64,000 nt of DNA from Bryobacterales bacterium (GTDB taxonomy: Bacteria; Acidobacteriota; Terriglobia; Bryobacterales; UBA6623): positions 1 to 64,000 of the forward strand of contig JAPOOG010000074.1 in assembly GCA_026713545.1 (NCBI GenBank). Reading direction: 5' to 3'. Shown here piece after piece: positions 37,846-48,691 of this stretch (positions are counted from its first letter, which is position 1; each line of letters opens with the position of its first letter). The notes under the pieces were generated by a model, which saw nothing but the letters and a program-made list of their open reading frames with translations, was not told the origin of the DNA and did not search any database. The position numbers were made by a program, and so were the translations under genes.

Positions 37846-38817
37846 ATGGACAAACAGAAGATCGCCCATACCGGCCTGGAAGTATCACGTGTATGTATGG
37901 GAACGATGACCTTTGGCTCCCAGGCCGACCTGGATGAGTCGGCTCGCATCGTGGACTGCTCCCTGCATGCGGGTGTCAATTTCTTCGATACGGCCAACAT
38001 ATATAACCAGGGGCTCTCAGAGGAGGTGCTAGGCCGCATTCTCGGTGCCCGGCGGAAGGATATCGTATTGGCAAGCAAGGTCCGGGGAGCGATGGGGAAG
38101 CAGCCGGAATACGTTGGTCTATCTCGTGAGGAGATTCGCAAAGGCATTGAGGGATCCCTGCGCAGGCTGAATACGGACTATCTCGATATCTACTACCTGC
38201 ATCAGCCCGACTACGATACGCCGATAGAAGACACACTGGATGCAATGGAGGAACTTCGGCGAGAAGGCAAGATTCGTTATCCGGCTACCTCGAACTACAG
38301 TGCTTGGCAACTCTGCGAAATGCATGGGATATGCGAACAGAGGGGTTATGAGAAGCCTTGGATTGCACAACCCATGTATAACCTGGCGGCGCGGGGTATC
38401 GAGCAGGAATATCTGCCCTTTACCGAAAAAGTGGGAATCAGTAATGTCTGCTACAACCCGCTGGGTGGTGGGCTGTTGACGGGTAAGCACAGGAAAGGGG
38501 AGGCTCCGCTGCAAGGTACGCGCTTCGACGGTAATGAGATGTATTTGAAACGCTACTGGCACGATCCCTACTTCGAAGCTGTCTCTGAATTGGAGCAGAT
38601 AGCGAAAGAAGGCGGAATCAGCATGGTGCAGCTTGCCTTTGCCTGGCTCTTGCAGCAAAAGCAAGCGCATTGCATTATCGTGGGGGCGTCGAGGCTGGAT
38701 CAACTCGAGCAGAATCTGGCGGCGCTGGAAACCGATGCTTTGAGTCCGGAGCAGCTTGCGGCTTGTGACCGGGTGTGGCGGAAGTTGCGTGGACCGACTC
38801 CGTTCTACAACCGTTGA
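37846..38817 (+). CDS. Aldo/keto reductase
   Basis: A 323-residue TIM-barrel oxidoreductase using NADPH. The catalytic tetrad is visible as Asp and Tyr in FFDTANIYNQG, Lys in LASKVRG and His in YLHQPD. GGAG lies 11 bases upstream of ATG 37846. The coding region and its 5' flank (runs of A) are noticeably less GC-rich than the neighbours, which may mark transfer from another genome. Substrate unknown. Confidence 0.88.
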   Translation: MDKQKIAHTGLEVSRVCMGTMTFGSQADLDESARIVDCSLHAGVNFFDTANIYNQGLSEEVLGRILGARRKDIVLASKVRGAMGKQPEYVGLSREEIRKGIEGSLRRLNTDYLDIYYLHQPDYDTPIEDTLDAMEELRREGKIRYPATSNYSAWQLCEMHGICEQRGYEKPWIAQPMYNLAARGIEQEYLPFTEKVGISNVCYNPLGGGLLTGKHRKGEAPLQGTRFDGNEMYLKRYWHDPYFEAVSELEQIAKEGGISMVQLAFAWLLQQKQAHCIIVGASRLDQLEQNLAALETDALSPEQLAACDRVWRKLRGPTPFYNR

Positions 38818-39012
38818 GGATCAGCCGTCACCTTTGCGGCGTCAAGAAGGAGCGGCAAGGCCATTGCATGGCCGGAGAGTCGAATCGCGGCAGCGCAAGA
38901 CGTTCTTTTTCCGTTTTCCGCATGGGAACGTCTTGACGCAGACGCCATCGGATTCGGGAACAAGTCGTGCTCCGGCCGATCTCCCGGAAGCGGTGGCCGC
39001 AACGCTTGGCGG

Positions 39013-40269
39013 CTAGCGTTGCGACGGTCCCGACCGGCCCAGCACCGAATATACATCGACCACCTGGTCGCCCTTGCAGACGAACATGCGGTCGAAGCAG
39101 TTGACGCTCATGTCGAGGTTCGACATCACGATCTCGAGTTGATCGCCCAGCTTTGGCTCCCGATCGGTCTCGTCCCATTCGATACGGCCGTATTCGGCGC
39201 CGGCCCGCCGTACGCGCAACTCGGGCCGGCCCTTGACCATATCCGTCGGCTGCGTCATCGACTTGTTGCCGGCGTCAACGGCGACCTTCTTCGGATAGTG
39301 CTTGCTGATAACCGTGGTAAGCACGGTCAGCGCCAGCCCGAAGTCGTCATACGTCTCGTCGCCGTCCTTGCTGCCGATGCGGCTGTAGTTGGAATCCATC
39401 AGGGCGTACGAACCGGCCTGCAACTCCGTCAAGCCGTCTTTGCGTTGGCTGTCGATGTTGTAGCTGCCGGTGCTGCCCCCGGTTACGATGCCTACCGGAA
39501 TGCCCGCTTTGCGGCACAGGTGAACTGACTCCATCAGATTGTCGACCTCATGGTTCGACACATCCCAGCGGTGCTTCCAGCCTTTGGCATGCGAGGCGGC
39601 TCCCGAATACCCCATCAGCCCGGCCAGCTTCAGATGCTTCGCCTTCATCACGCGCTGGCTCAGTTCCAGGCCTTCCTCGCCGGGCATCACCCCCTGCCGG
39701 CCGATGCCCACGTCGATGTCGACGACTACGTTGAACGTCACTTTCTCGGCGGCGGCGAGTTCTTCGAGCTGATCCACGATCATCGGATCTTCGACGACGA
39801 ACATGAAGGTCGGATCTTTCTTCGTCAGCGCCACGATGCGGCTGAACTTGTTGGGGCCGACCGGCTGGCAGGTCCACAGAATTCCCGGCGCGCCGGCATC
39901 CATCATCACCTCGCACTCCGAGATCGTCGCGCAGCACAACCCCAGCGCCCCGGACTTGATCTGCAGCATGCCGATCTCCGGGCTGCGATGCACCTTCACA
40001 TGCGACCGCAAATCGAAGTCGTTCTTCTTGCAGTGCTTGGCCATCGTCTTGAGATTCTTGTCGAAGACATCCTTGTCGAGGACAAGGTTCGGCGTAGGCA
40101 GATCACGCTTGGTGAGACCCGAGAAGTCGCGGCGTTTGACTTTTGCTTCCAGTTCCGCGTGGGAGTAGGACTTCGTGCGCGCCGCGCTCATCAATGGCGC
40201 AAAGGGCCGCGAGCCGGCCAGTGTGCTGCCCGCTGCCGCGGCGGCGAGAAAGGATCGTCGGGAGTGCAT
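39013..40269 (-). CDS. DSD1-family PLP enzyme (D-threonine aldolase/racemase-like), Tat-exported
   Basis: A 418-residue protein. A twin-arginine signal (SRRSFLAAAAAG) leads a fold-type III PLP domain of the alanine-racemase barrel. The Lys expected to hold PLP is in LRSHVKVHRSP, and a C-terminal beta domain with a metal site typical of D-threonine aldolase/D-serine dehydratase relatives follows. Tat export fits a folded, cofactor-loaded protein in the periplasm. Substrate unknown; a D-hydroxy amino acid is likely from the family. It is divergent from a second Tat-exported PLP enzyme, with 269 bases between them. Confidence 0.8.
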   Translation of the reverse strand: MHSRRSFLAAAAAGSTLAGSRPFAPLMSAARTKSYSHAELEAKVKRRDFSGLTKRDLPTPNLVLDKDVFDKNLKTMAKHCKKNDFDLRSHVKVHRSPEIGMLQIKSGALGLCCATISECEVMMDAGAPGILWTCQPVGPNKFSRIVALTKKDPTFMFVVEDPMIVDQLEELAAAEKVTFNVVVDIDVGIGRQGVMPGEEGLELSQRVMKAKHLKLAGLMGYSGAASHAKGWKHRWDVSNHEVDNLMESVHLCRKAGIPVGIVTGGSTGSYNIDSQRKDGLTELQAGSYALMDSNYSRIGSKDGDETYDDFGLALTVLTTVISKHYPKKVAVDAGNKSMTQPTDMVKGRPELRVRRAGAEYGRIEWDETDREPKLGDQLEIVMSNLDMSVNCFDRMFVCKGDQVVDVYSVLGRSGPSQR

Positions 40270-40538
40270 AGAGGAACCTCCGTAGGTTGGTTGGATTGAT
40301 TGTAATCGATGGACGCAATCCAGTCACCTTTTTACGTTTCCGGCTCATCTCGTTCAAACTGCGCATCACATCCGGGCGCACGCGTGGCGCCGAGTTTCCA
40401 GAGTGACCAGGGGTTGCTCCATCGGCCCCAGGGCGCGTAACGCCGCCCGCGCGACTTCCGCCACGGGCTGCTAAACCACCCTATACTTAGGGCGCGTCCA
40501 TTGCGGTACGCACCAGCATCGATCAGCAAGGATCCATC

Positions 40539-41822
40539 ATGAGAACCAATCGCCGACGCTTCCTCACTTCCGCCGCGGCCCTCGCCGCCGCGCCCGCGGC
40601 CGCGGGTGCCGACATCGGCCCCAAGATCACCGATGGCCAGGTCGACTGGGACGCCGTTCGCAACGACTTCCCTTGGATTCAAAACTCCCTCTGGCTCAGC
40701 GCCTCGGACTACCACCCGCTCAGCATCTACTCGCAGCGCGCCCTCGAAACCTACTACAAGTGGCGCATCGGCGGGCCGCGGGGCGGCGGCTCCCGCTTCA
40801 GTGGCGGCATGCAGCGCGAGACCAAAGAGATGTTCGGCCGGATCATCAATGCCAAGCCGAACGAGATCGCCTTCACCCACAACACGACCGAAGGCGAGAA
40901 CATCGTCATCGCCGGCATGGACCTCGTCCGCAAGAAGGGCAACGTCGTTGTCGATGACCTGCATTACCAGGCTTCGAAGTTCATCTACCACATGCTCGAA
41001 CGTGAAGGGGATATCGAGCTGCGAGTCGTTCGCAGCCGTAAGGATGACTTTTGGCGCACGGATCCCAACGACATGATCGCGGCCATGGACGACAACACGC
41101 TGCTCGTATCCATGGCGCTGGTTTCGAACATCAACGGCTTCCTGCACGATGCCAAAGCCACCAGCGACGCCGCCCACGCCCACGGCGCTTATGTCTACGC
41201 CGACGTCATTCAGGGAGCGGGCGCGGTTCCCATCGATGTCAAGGCGCTGGGTATCGACTTCGCGTCCGCCGGAACGTACAAGTGGCTGCAAGGCGACATG
41301 GGCTTCGGCTTCCTTTACGTGAAAGAGGACTTGCAGGGCGCCGTCGTCAAGCAGACCCGTTACGGCACGCGCCAGTTCTCGAACCCCAACCGCGCGCAAG
41401 CCGACTCGAAGTTCGATCTTCGTTCCGGCGCGGTGATCTACGAATCGAGCAGCACGCTCCCTTGGGCGCAAGGGATGATCGCCCACGCCGCCCTCAAGTA
41501 CATCACGACGCTCGGCATTCCCACCATCCGTAAACGAGTGAAGCCCATGACGGACCGTCTCCTCAAGGAGATGCCCGCTCTTGGCTACCCGGCGATCACG
41601 CCCCCGGGGAACCCTACCCCCATCGTCAGCTTCCTGACGCCCGATCAGGACAAGGTCCGCGCCAAGCTCGACAAGGCCTTCGGTTACTTCGTGATCGCTC
41701 TCAAGCGCTGGGAGTTCACGCATCCCTCGGGCGGCACCCGAGTCATCAAGGGCGTCCGCATCGGCCCGTCCATCTATAACAATGACGACGACCTGGATCG
41801 GCTGCTCAACGCGCTGGCCTGA
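40539..41822 (+). CDS. Class V aminotransferase-like PLP enzyme, Tat-exported
   Basis: A 427-residue fold-type I PLP protein with Tat signal (NRRRFLTSAAALAAAPAA). The core resembles isopenicillin-N epimerase/cysteine desulfurase relatives: FTHNTTEGENIV for phosphate binding, DVIQGAGAVPIDV with the Asp that pairs with the pyridine nitrogen, and SAGTYKWLQGDMG with PLP Lys248. The reaction is unknown; members include epimerases, lyases and desulfurases. Divergent from the DSD1-type gene. Confidence 0.82.
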   Translation: MRTNRRRFLTSAAALAAAPAAAGADIGPKITDGQVDWDAVRNDFPWIQNSLWLSASDYHPLSIYSQRALETYYKWRIGGPRGGGSRFSGGMQRETKEMFGRIINAKPNEIAFTHNTTEGENIVIAGMDLVRKKGNVVVDDLHYQASKFIYHMLEREGDIELRVVRSRKDDFWRTDPNDMIAAMDDNTLLVSMALVSNINGFLHDAKATSDAAHAHGAYVYADVIQGAGAVPIDVKALGIDFASAGTYKWLQGDMGFGFLYVKEDLQGAVVKQTRYGTRQFSNPNRAQADSKFDLRSGAVIYESSSTLPWAQGMIAHAALKYITTLGIPTIRKRVKPMTDRLLKEMPALGYPAITPPGNPTPIVSFLTPDQDKVRAKLDKAFGYFVIALKRWEFTHPSGGTRVIKGVRIGPSIYNNDDDLDRLLNALA

Positions 41823-41854
41823 CTTCTTTCGTTGATTGTTTGGCCGCCCGGGTC

Positions 41855-42232
41855 CTACTGAGTAAGGTCGCGGTCCTTGAGTTGGATGATCAGCGATCGG
41901 AACGGTCCGCTGCCGGTGTTCACGAGCTTCGGGGCCATCTCGCCGCGGCTGTGCCAGATCACGTCGCCCGCCTTGCGGCTGCGAGAGATGGTCTCGCCGG
42001 TCCGGGAGTCGATGCGGTCATAGCTCGCATCGTTCAGGAACACGATCACCTGGTCCGTCGGCCGGATATAGGGAGTGCGCTCTCCTCCGGACGGGATGGT
42101 CCGCTCGATGACTTCCACCCGCACGTTCTCCAACACCGCTTCGCGCGTCATCGCCGGGGCGGCCCCCAATCCGTAAACCAATAGCAGCGTCAACAATGAC
42201 GAAGCGCCTGCTGTGATCGCAATTCGTTTCAT
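41855..42232 (-). CDS. Exported small cupin-domain protein
   Basis: A 125-residue protein with an N-terminal membrane/signal helix (ITAGASSLLTLLLVYGLG) and a single cupin-like beta barrel (RTIPSGGERTPYIRPTDQVIVFL, then GDVIWHSRGE). A GGAGGGA site precedes ATG 42232. The canonical His-rich metal motif is incomplete, so it may bind a ligand rather than catalyse. It is downstream of the TonB receptor on the same strand, 114 bases away. Confidence 0.65.
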   Translation of the reverse strand: MKRIAITAGASSLLTLLLVYGLGAAPAMTREAVLENVRVEVIERTIPSGGERTPYIRPTDQVIVFLNDASYDRIDSRTGETISRSRKAGDVIWHSRGEMAPKLVNTGSGPFRSLIIQLKDRDLTQ

Positions 42233-42346
42233 GGCTCCCTCCAGAGCAGAATATCTCCCCTCAATGACGGTCAGCGGAGACTCCCCCACGCGTTCCGGCG
42301 TGCGTCGAGTCTGACCGTCACCTGAGCACACTGCCGGCTCGCGTCG

Positions 42347-45007
42347 TTAAAACCCGAACCGCAGTGTAAACCGAAAAGTTCGGCCGTCGTTGAGAGTGTT
42401 CGTGATCGCCGCGAAGTTGTCGTTGCTGACATTCCTGCCTGGCTCGGCGAACTGCGGTGTGTTGAAAAAGTTGATCGACTCGGCCCGCAAGGTGACTTCG
42501 TTGTCGCCCCCGAATGGCCAGCGGCGCGCGAGAGCGAAGTTGATGTTCCGGATGCCGTCCTTGCGGAACGTGTTGCGGCCGATGTTGCCTCGTAGGTCCT
42601 GCGGGCCGATGAATCCGAAGGCCGAAGTCGGCAGCATCTTTCTCGAGGTGTCCGGGTGGTCGATGACGCGGCCCAGGACTGACGGATCAAGCACATGGAC
42701 GCGGTCGCTGCCCGAACCGTCGACGTTGCCGAAGCCCGGGGCGTCCGAGCCGGACCTGACGGTGAACGGCGTGCCGGATTTCAGCAGCACCACGCTGAAC
42801 AATTCCCACCCGCCGAACAGGTTTTTGATCCATCCCGGCTGCTTGGCCAGGCTCGGCGTTCCATAGGTCGCGCGCCATAGGGCTGCATGTGGTTGGTCAA
42901 AGCTGCTCAGGCCTTTCATGTCGCCGTGAGCGTCTACGCCCGACTGTGGGCGCGCGCGGCGTCCGTCTCGGCCGGCAGCGGTGTTCGTATAGCCGGATCC
43001 GAGATCGATCGCCTTGCTGAACCAATAGGAGGCGTCCAGGCTGAATCCTCGCCACTGCGCCACCGACAACGACACTTTCGCCGCATCGTAGTAGCCGAAT
43101 GAGCCGTTGAGAGTGCGCCGGATGTCGAGCAGGCGTTGATCGGGCCGGCGATCATTGATCGTGCCCGTGATTTGCTCGATGCCTTCGACGGGCCGTGCGC
43201 GGTTGAAGTACCACAAGGTCAGCAGCTTCGGCGATCGGCTGCCCACGTAGCCGAGACGCACGGTGGCGTTTCCGAATACTTCTCGTTCCCAACTGAAGTT
43301 GTACTGGTGGGAATAAGGAGCCACAAGGTCGTCGACGAGGTCGAACAGGACACTCGGCTGGTTCGGGTCGATATCATCCGGGTCGATTGCCCCCAGTGGA
43401 TTGAGAATGTCAGGTTGGGGCAGCGAAAGCCGAACCACCTGCGGGGAATTGAAGCGCGCCTGGCTGTAGGTGACAGTGTAGATGCTGCCGAAGTGCGTGC
43501 CGTAGGCGGCGCGCAGAACGCCGCCGTTGCGGCCGAGCTGATAGGCCGCTCCGAAACGCGGCGCCCAGTTGTTGCAGTCGCAGCGGTAGGGGATGTTCGT
43601 AAGTCCGTCGACTTCGTCCGGCGCCGTGACGGGCTGGAATCGGATTCCCATGTTGAGCGTCAGGTTGGAATTGACCTTCCAGTCGTCGCCGAAGTAATAC
43701 TGCATCTCCCAGTTGCGAAAGCCGCGGTGGGCGTTGCCCAGGGCTCTGCTGTAGGAGCTCGGCCGTCCCTGGAGAATGTTCGTGACGTTGTCCTGGCCGA
43801 AGTCGGCTCGGAAGGAAAACAGGCCGCGGTGGCTGTTTGATTCGATCCCGTTGACCTGTCGCCGCAACAGCTCGAAGCCTGCTGTGTAGAGGTGCCGCCC
43901 GCGCGTATTCCGTAATGCTCCGGCGTAACGGAACTCGTTCTGGGCGCGGTCGATGGGAATGTCCGAGCTGGGGCCGAGGTATTCCCAGAGATTGCTCGTG
44001 AGGATCACCGGCCCGATCGATGTTTCGTCCGACACCAGCAGCGACCCGATCCGTTTGAACCCGCCCGAGAACTCGGTCACGGTCGAAGGTGACCACGAGT
44101 GAATCCAGCTCGCGCGCGCATCATGGGATTTCGTGGTCGTATCCGGGTTCTGCCCGCCGTAAAGCTGGAACGCGTCCACTTTCTGGGACGTGAGCTGGTA
44201 ACGCAGAACCAGTTGGTCGTTCTCACTGAATTGCTGGTCGAGCGTGCCGCCGATGTTGTCGTTGTTGATGATCTGCTGCGCGTTCGTGTTGAGAGCGTGG
44301 GGATCGATATCCGTGCGGTTCGGCTCCTCGTTGGGATAGCCGTCGAGGATGCGTTGCACGAAAGCCCGCACGGCGGGATCGGTTGCCAGAGGTGTGCGCT
44401 CATACGCCGCGGGAACGAGGATGTTCCCGTTCACGTTGCCGCGCAGGCGTTGCTGGCTGGCATCGAGCGTGAAATGGCCGCCGCGCCAGGTGGGCGCACT
44501 GAAGTCGAGGCCGTAATCGTTGTCGCGTGCCGGCTGCACTTCGCCGACCTGAAAGAACGAACGCGCCCGAAGCAGGCTGTTGTCATGGGACCAGTACAGG
44601 CTGCCGTGGACGCCCGAGGCGCTGGTCGGCGAAAGGTGGAACGGCGCGCTGGGGACCGAGCCGAATTCAGCCCCGAAGTAGCCCCGCTCGGGCTTGAACT
44701 CTTCGATGATGGTGGCGGTCGTCCCCATCCGGATGTTCAGCTCTTTGAGAACGTTGTTGTCGATGAGATTGATCGAAACGTTCTCGTTCCGGCGGCTCTC
44801 GCCGGCATCCGAATCGACTTGACCCAGCAGGTTCAGTTCCTCGCGGCTGGCATTCCCGGAGGTGTTCCCGGTGGCGGCTTGCGTATCACCGGGAGCCGTT
44901 GCCGTTGCGGCGGCCTCGGACGCCGGGGGCGAAGGTCCGGCCGTATCCGTGCTCCCGGTTTCCTGTCCCGGACACAGAGGCAACAGCCAACTCCCGAGAG
45001 CAAGCAA
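42347..45007 (-). CDS. TonB-dependent outer-membrane receptor (Oar-like, acidobacterial type)
   Basis: About 886 residues. A signal-like stretch (LALGSWLLPLCPGQ) and a low-complexity Ala/Thr/Ser segment are followed by a plug-like region (NENVSINLIDNNVLKELNI, EFKPERGYFGAEFG). A large beta-barrel then ends in the typical aromatic terminus TFRFTLRFGF. It lacks the N-terminal carboxypeptidase-regulatory domain of the longest Oar proteins. The start is uncertain: TTG at 45007 cuts into the signal, while the frame stays open upstream to a CTG that follows GGAGGG by four bases. It should import a large substrate using TonB energy; the substrate is unknown. Confidence 0.82.
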   Translation of the reverse strand: MLALGSWLLPLCPGQETGSTDTAGPSPPASEAAATATAPGDTQAATGNTSGNASREELNLLGQVDSDAGESRRNENVSINLIDNNVLKELNIRMGTTATIIEEFKPERGYFGAEFGSVPSAPFHLSPTSASGVHGSLYWSHDNSLLRARSFFQVGEVQPARDNDYGLDFSAPTWRGGHFTLDASQQRLRGNVNGNILVPAAYERTPLATDPAVRAFVQRILDGYPNEEPNRTDIDPHALNTNAQQIINNDNIGGTLDQQFSENDQLVLRYQLTSQKVDAFQLYGGQNPDTTTKSHDARASWIHSWSPSTVTEFSGGFKRIGSLLVSDETSIGPVILTSNLWEYLGPSSDIPIDRAQNEFRYAGALRNTRGRHLYTAGFELLRRQVNGIESNSHRGLFSFRADFGQDNVTNILQGRPSSYSRALGNAHRGFRNWEMQYYFGDDWKVNSNLTLNMGIRFQPVTAPDEVDGLTNIPYRCDCNNWAPRFGAAYQLGRNGGVLRAAYGTHFGSIYTVTYSQARFNSPQVVRLSLPQPDILNPLGAIDPDDIDPNQPSVLFDLVDDLVAPYSHQYNFSWEREVFGNATVRLGYVGSRSPKLLTLWYFNRARPVEGIEQITGTINDRRPDQRLLDIRRTLNGSFGYYDAAKVSLSVAQWRGFSLDASYWFSKAIDLGSGYTNTAAGRDGRRARPQSGVDAHGDMKGLSSFDQPHAALWRATYGTPSLAKQPGWIKNLFGGWELFSVVLLKSGTPFTVRSGSDAPGFGNVDGSGSDRVHVLDPSVLGRVIDHPDTSRKMLPTSAFGFIGPQDLRGNIGRNTFRKDGIRNINFALARRWPFGGDNEVTLRAESINFFNTPQFAEPGRNVSNDNFAAITNTLNDGRTFRFTLRFGF

Positions 45008-45176
45008 CTCTGCCAGGCGGCGAACCCGCCGCCGGCCTGTTTCATTGTTCAGAAAACCCTCCGGACAAGCCCGCCGCCCTCACACACAGGCCCATGCTCG
45101 CCCCAGCAGACCCGAACCCATCATAACTCACCGGCTTGGTCCTCTCGTCGAGTAAATGAGCCAACGGACGAGCTTG

Positions 45177-46486
<1,310 letters not shown>

Positions 46487-46490
<4 letters not shown>

Positions 46491-47263
46491 AGCTCGAAGA
46501 CCTCGCTGGCGCGATGCTGCTCGGCGATCACGAGCCTCGTCCCGACAGCGCCTTTGTTTCTTAGAGCGTTGTCGGCGAATAGCCGCGCCACTTCGGGATG
46601 GTTGTTGCTTTCGCTCAGGTGGGCCAGCACCAGCCAGCGGCACGAGAGGTCGAATTCGGTGGTCAGAAACTGCGATACGGCATGATTCGACAGATGACCG
46701 ACCCGGCTCATCACGCGCTGCTTGACGAACCACGGATAAGGACCGACCTTGAGCATGTCGAGGTCATGGTTCGACTCGAGCAGTAGCAGATCGCAGCCCC
46801 GTATCTTGTGCTTGACCGACTCGGTCATGTAACCGAGATCGGTCACCACGCCGGCTTGCAAGCCGCCGCAGCGCACCCGGAAGGCGACGGGATCGACCGC
46901 GTCATGGGGAATCGTGAACGAATCGATCGCGATGTCGCCGATGTCGATCGTCTGTCCCGCTTGGAAAGTCTCGAGCCGCGGCTCGATCTTTCCCCAATCG
47001 AGCGTCTGCTCAGTCAATTCCGTGATGTAGATCGGGCATTGAAGACGCTTGGCGATCTGCGGCAGGCCCTTGACGTGATCGGAATGCTCGTGCGAAACAA
47101 GCACTGCGTCGAGCCGCTCGGGGTGTTCGCCGATGCTCTCGAGCCGCTTGGTGATCACGTTGAAGCTGAAGCCGGCGTCGATCAGCAGCCGCGTTCGTTC
47201 ACCGGCAACGAATGTGGCGTTGCCGCTGCTGCCGCTACCCAGAGAGCAGATCCGAAGGCTCGT
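46487..47263 (-). CDS. walJ: WalJ/YycJ-type metallo-beta-lactamase-fold hydrolase
   Basis: A 258-residue protein if read from ACG 47263. The family N-terminus LRICSLGSGSSGNATFV is encoded upstream of the first standard start (GTG 47158), which would remove 35 conserved residues. No ATG, GTG or TTG precedes it in frame, but AGGGGAGG lies five bases before the ACG. Metal motifs are SHEHSDH and, further on, the His/Asp residues in FTIPHDAVDP and VTDLGY. Relatives are exonucleases linked to DNA metabolism and cell-wall stress. It is upstream of and overlapping purB. Confidence 0.82.
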
Positions 47264-47442
47264 GGCCGCCTCCCCTATGACGATTCCAGGTTGAGATTGG
47301 GTATCGGCGGTTGTGCGCCGCCGACAACGGAGACACTTCTTTGTAGCAGGAAGATATGGTGGCTGACAAGCTGCGAGTCCTACCGGGAGTATGCCGGCTG
47401 ATCCCGGAGCCTGGGACCGGTCGTCTGCGGGATCGGTGCGAT

Positions 47443-48462
47443 TTACCGGCCCGAGCGGAAAATCGCCTTCGGTACGGTGGCGTGAATCCCTTTTTTCCCG
47501 TCGACCAATTGCGTGATATGCAGGTCGACCGCATTGCTGGAGAGCATGTAGGCCGTGTCGCGGTCGAGCCCCTTGTCATGGACGAGTAAATCGATCATCT
47601 CCCGCAAGGCGATGCGGATGGCCGTGTCGAGATCTTCGTTGAAACCCATCGTCATCAGATGGGTCGGGGTCTCCGCCCGCGGCCAGCCAAGTCGCATGTC
47701 CTTGCGAACGGTAAACCGGAAAGTTCCGGTCAATGCCGTTTCAAGCGCCGTGACGTCGACTTCGCCGGCTCCTTGCGCGGCGTGGGCGTCTCCGACAAAG
47801 AAGAGCGCTCCCGGCTCGTGGACGGGAATGAAGAGCGTGGTGCCGGCGACGAGGTCTTTGTTGTCGATATTGCCGGTGTGCACCCAGGGCGGCGCGCTGC
47901 TGATGCGGCCCAGTTCTTTGGGCGGAGCCACGCCCATGCTGCCGAAGAATGGCCGCAATGGAATCTCGATGTTGTCGGTGAATCTCCCGACCATGCGCTC
48001 TTCGTCGAGCGGAATGATCCTGAGCTTTTTGTATGGGTAGTCGTTGGGGAGCACGCCCAATCCCGGCAAGAAGATATTGAGGGCATAGGGGAGAGCCAAT
48101 CGGATCGACTCGATCTCGACCTCGAGCACATCGCGCGGCGCGGCTCCTTCGACATGGACCGGGCCGGTCAGAATGTGCGGTCCCGGGCCGCGGTCCGTGA
48201 CCTGGCTGTGGATGTCCCGCAGCGACGGCTTGATCTGATCGCTCGCCAGGCCGGCCTCCTCCAGCATCTCCGGACTCGCGATCATCGAGGTCGTGATTTC
48301 GACGCGGTCGCCTGAGCGAATCCGCAGTACCGGTGCGGCGGCGGCATCGTAGTAGCCGAAGACGACCGTTTCGGGCGTGGACGTGAGACGGTGCAGCGTG
48401 GGCGACTGCGCAGAGAGAGCAATGCCCGAGAGCGCCCATAAAATAAAGCCATTCCGTAACAT
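47443..48462 (-). CDS. Exported acetamidase/formamidase-family protein
   Basis: A 339-residue FmdA/AmdA protein with a signal peptide (FILWALSGIALSAQS), unusual for a family that is mostly cytoplasmic. Family motifs include GPGPHILTGPVHVEGAAPRD, FFGSMGVAPP and GDAHAAQGAGEV. It should hydrolyse short amides to ammonia, here outside the cytoplasm. ATG 48462 is chosen; 48474 is an alternative. Upstream in-frame sequence is repeat A7. Confidence 0.85.
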   Translation of the reverse strand: MLRNGFILWALSGIALSAQSPTLHRLTSTPETVVFGYYDAAAAPVLRIRSGDRVEITTSMIASPEMLEEAGLASDQIKPSLRDIHSQVTDRGPGPHILTGPVHVEGAAPRDVLEVEIESIRLALPYALNIFLPGLGVLPNDYPYKKLRIIPLDEERMVGRFTDNIEIPLRPFFGSMGVAPPKELGRISSAPPWVHTGNIDNKDLVAGTTLFIPVHEPGALFFVGDAHAAQGAGEVDVTALETALTGTFRFTVRKDMRLGWPRAETPTHLMTMGFNEDLDTAIRIALREMIDLLVHDKGLDRDTAYMLSSNAVDLHITQLVDGKKGIHATVPKAIFRSGR

Positions 48463-48494
48463 GCCTGAGATCATCTCACACCGCTCGCAGGACC

Positions 48495-48686
48495 AGCCTG
48501 CATGTCTCACCTCGTGGCGAGACGAAGTGCGTGAGAGGGCCGTCAGGGCGAGGCGCGAGCCGCTTGTCGTGCGCAGGTGTACTTGAAGGTACATCGAGCA
48601 CGGCAAGCAAGCGTTGCGAAGGAAAAGCGAAGTCATGGCGGTCGTATCGCGTGCTGCGGCCGTCGGGTGGTGAGAAATGCAGGCTA
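48495..48686 (+). repeat. Family A repeat, long form with type I interior (copy A7)
   Basis: A 192-bp element with ends AGCCTGCATGTCTCACC and GGTGAGAAATGCAGGCT. It fills the whole space between the divergent acetamidase and selA genes, so any promoters for both must lie in or be replaced by the repeat. It has the same interior as the copies at 25210 and 63714. Confidence 0.9.
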
Positions 48687-48691
48687 AGCCC

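Noticed and set aside
44833-45045. A 70-residue frame starting at an ATG after GGAGGG just upstream of the TonB receptor
   Set aside because: It is out of frame with the receptor, is Arg/Pro-rich and has no signal peptide; it is read on the same DNA as the receptor's N-terminus.
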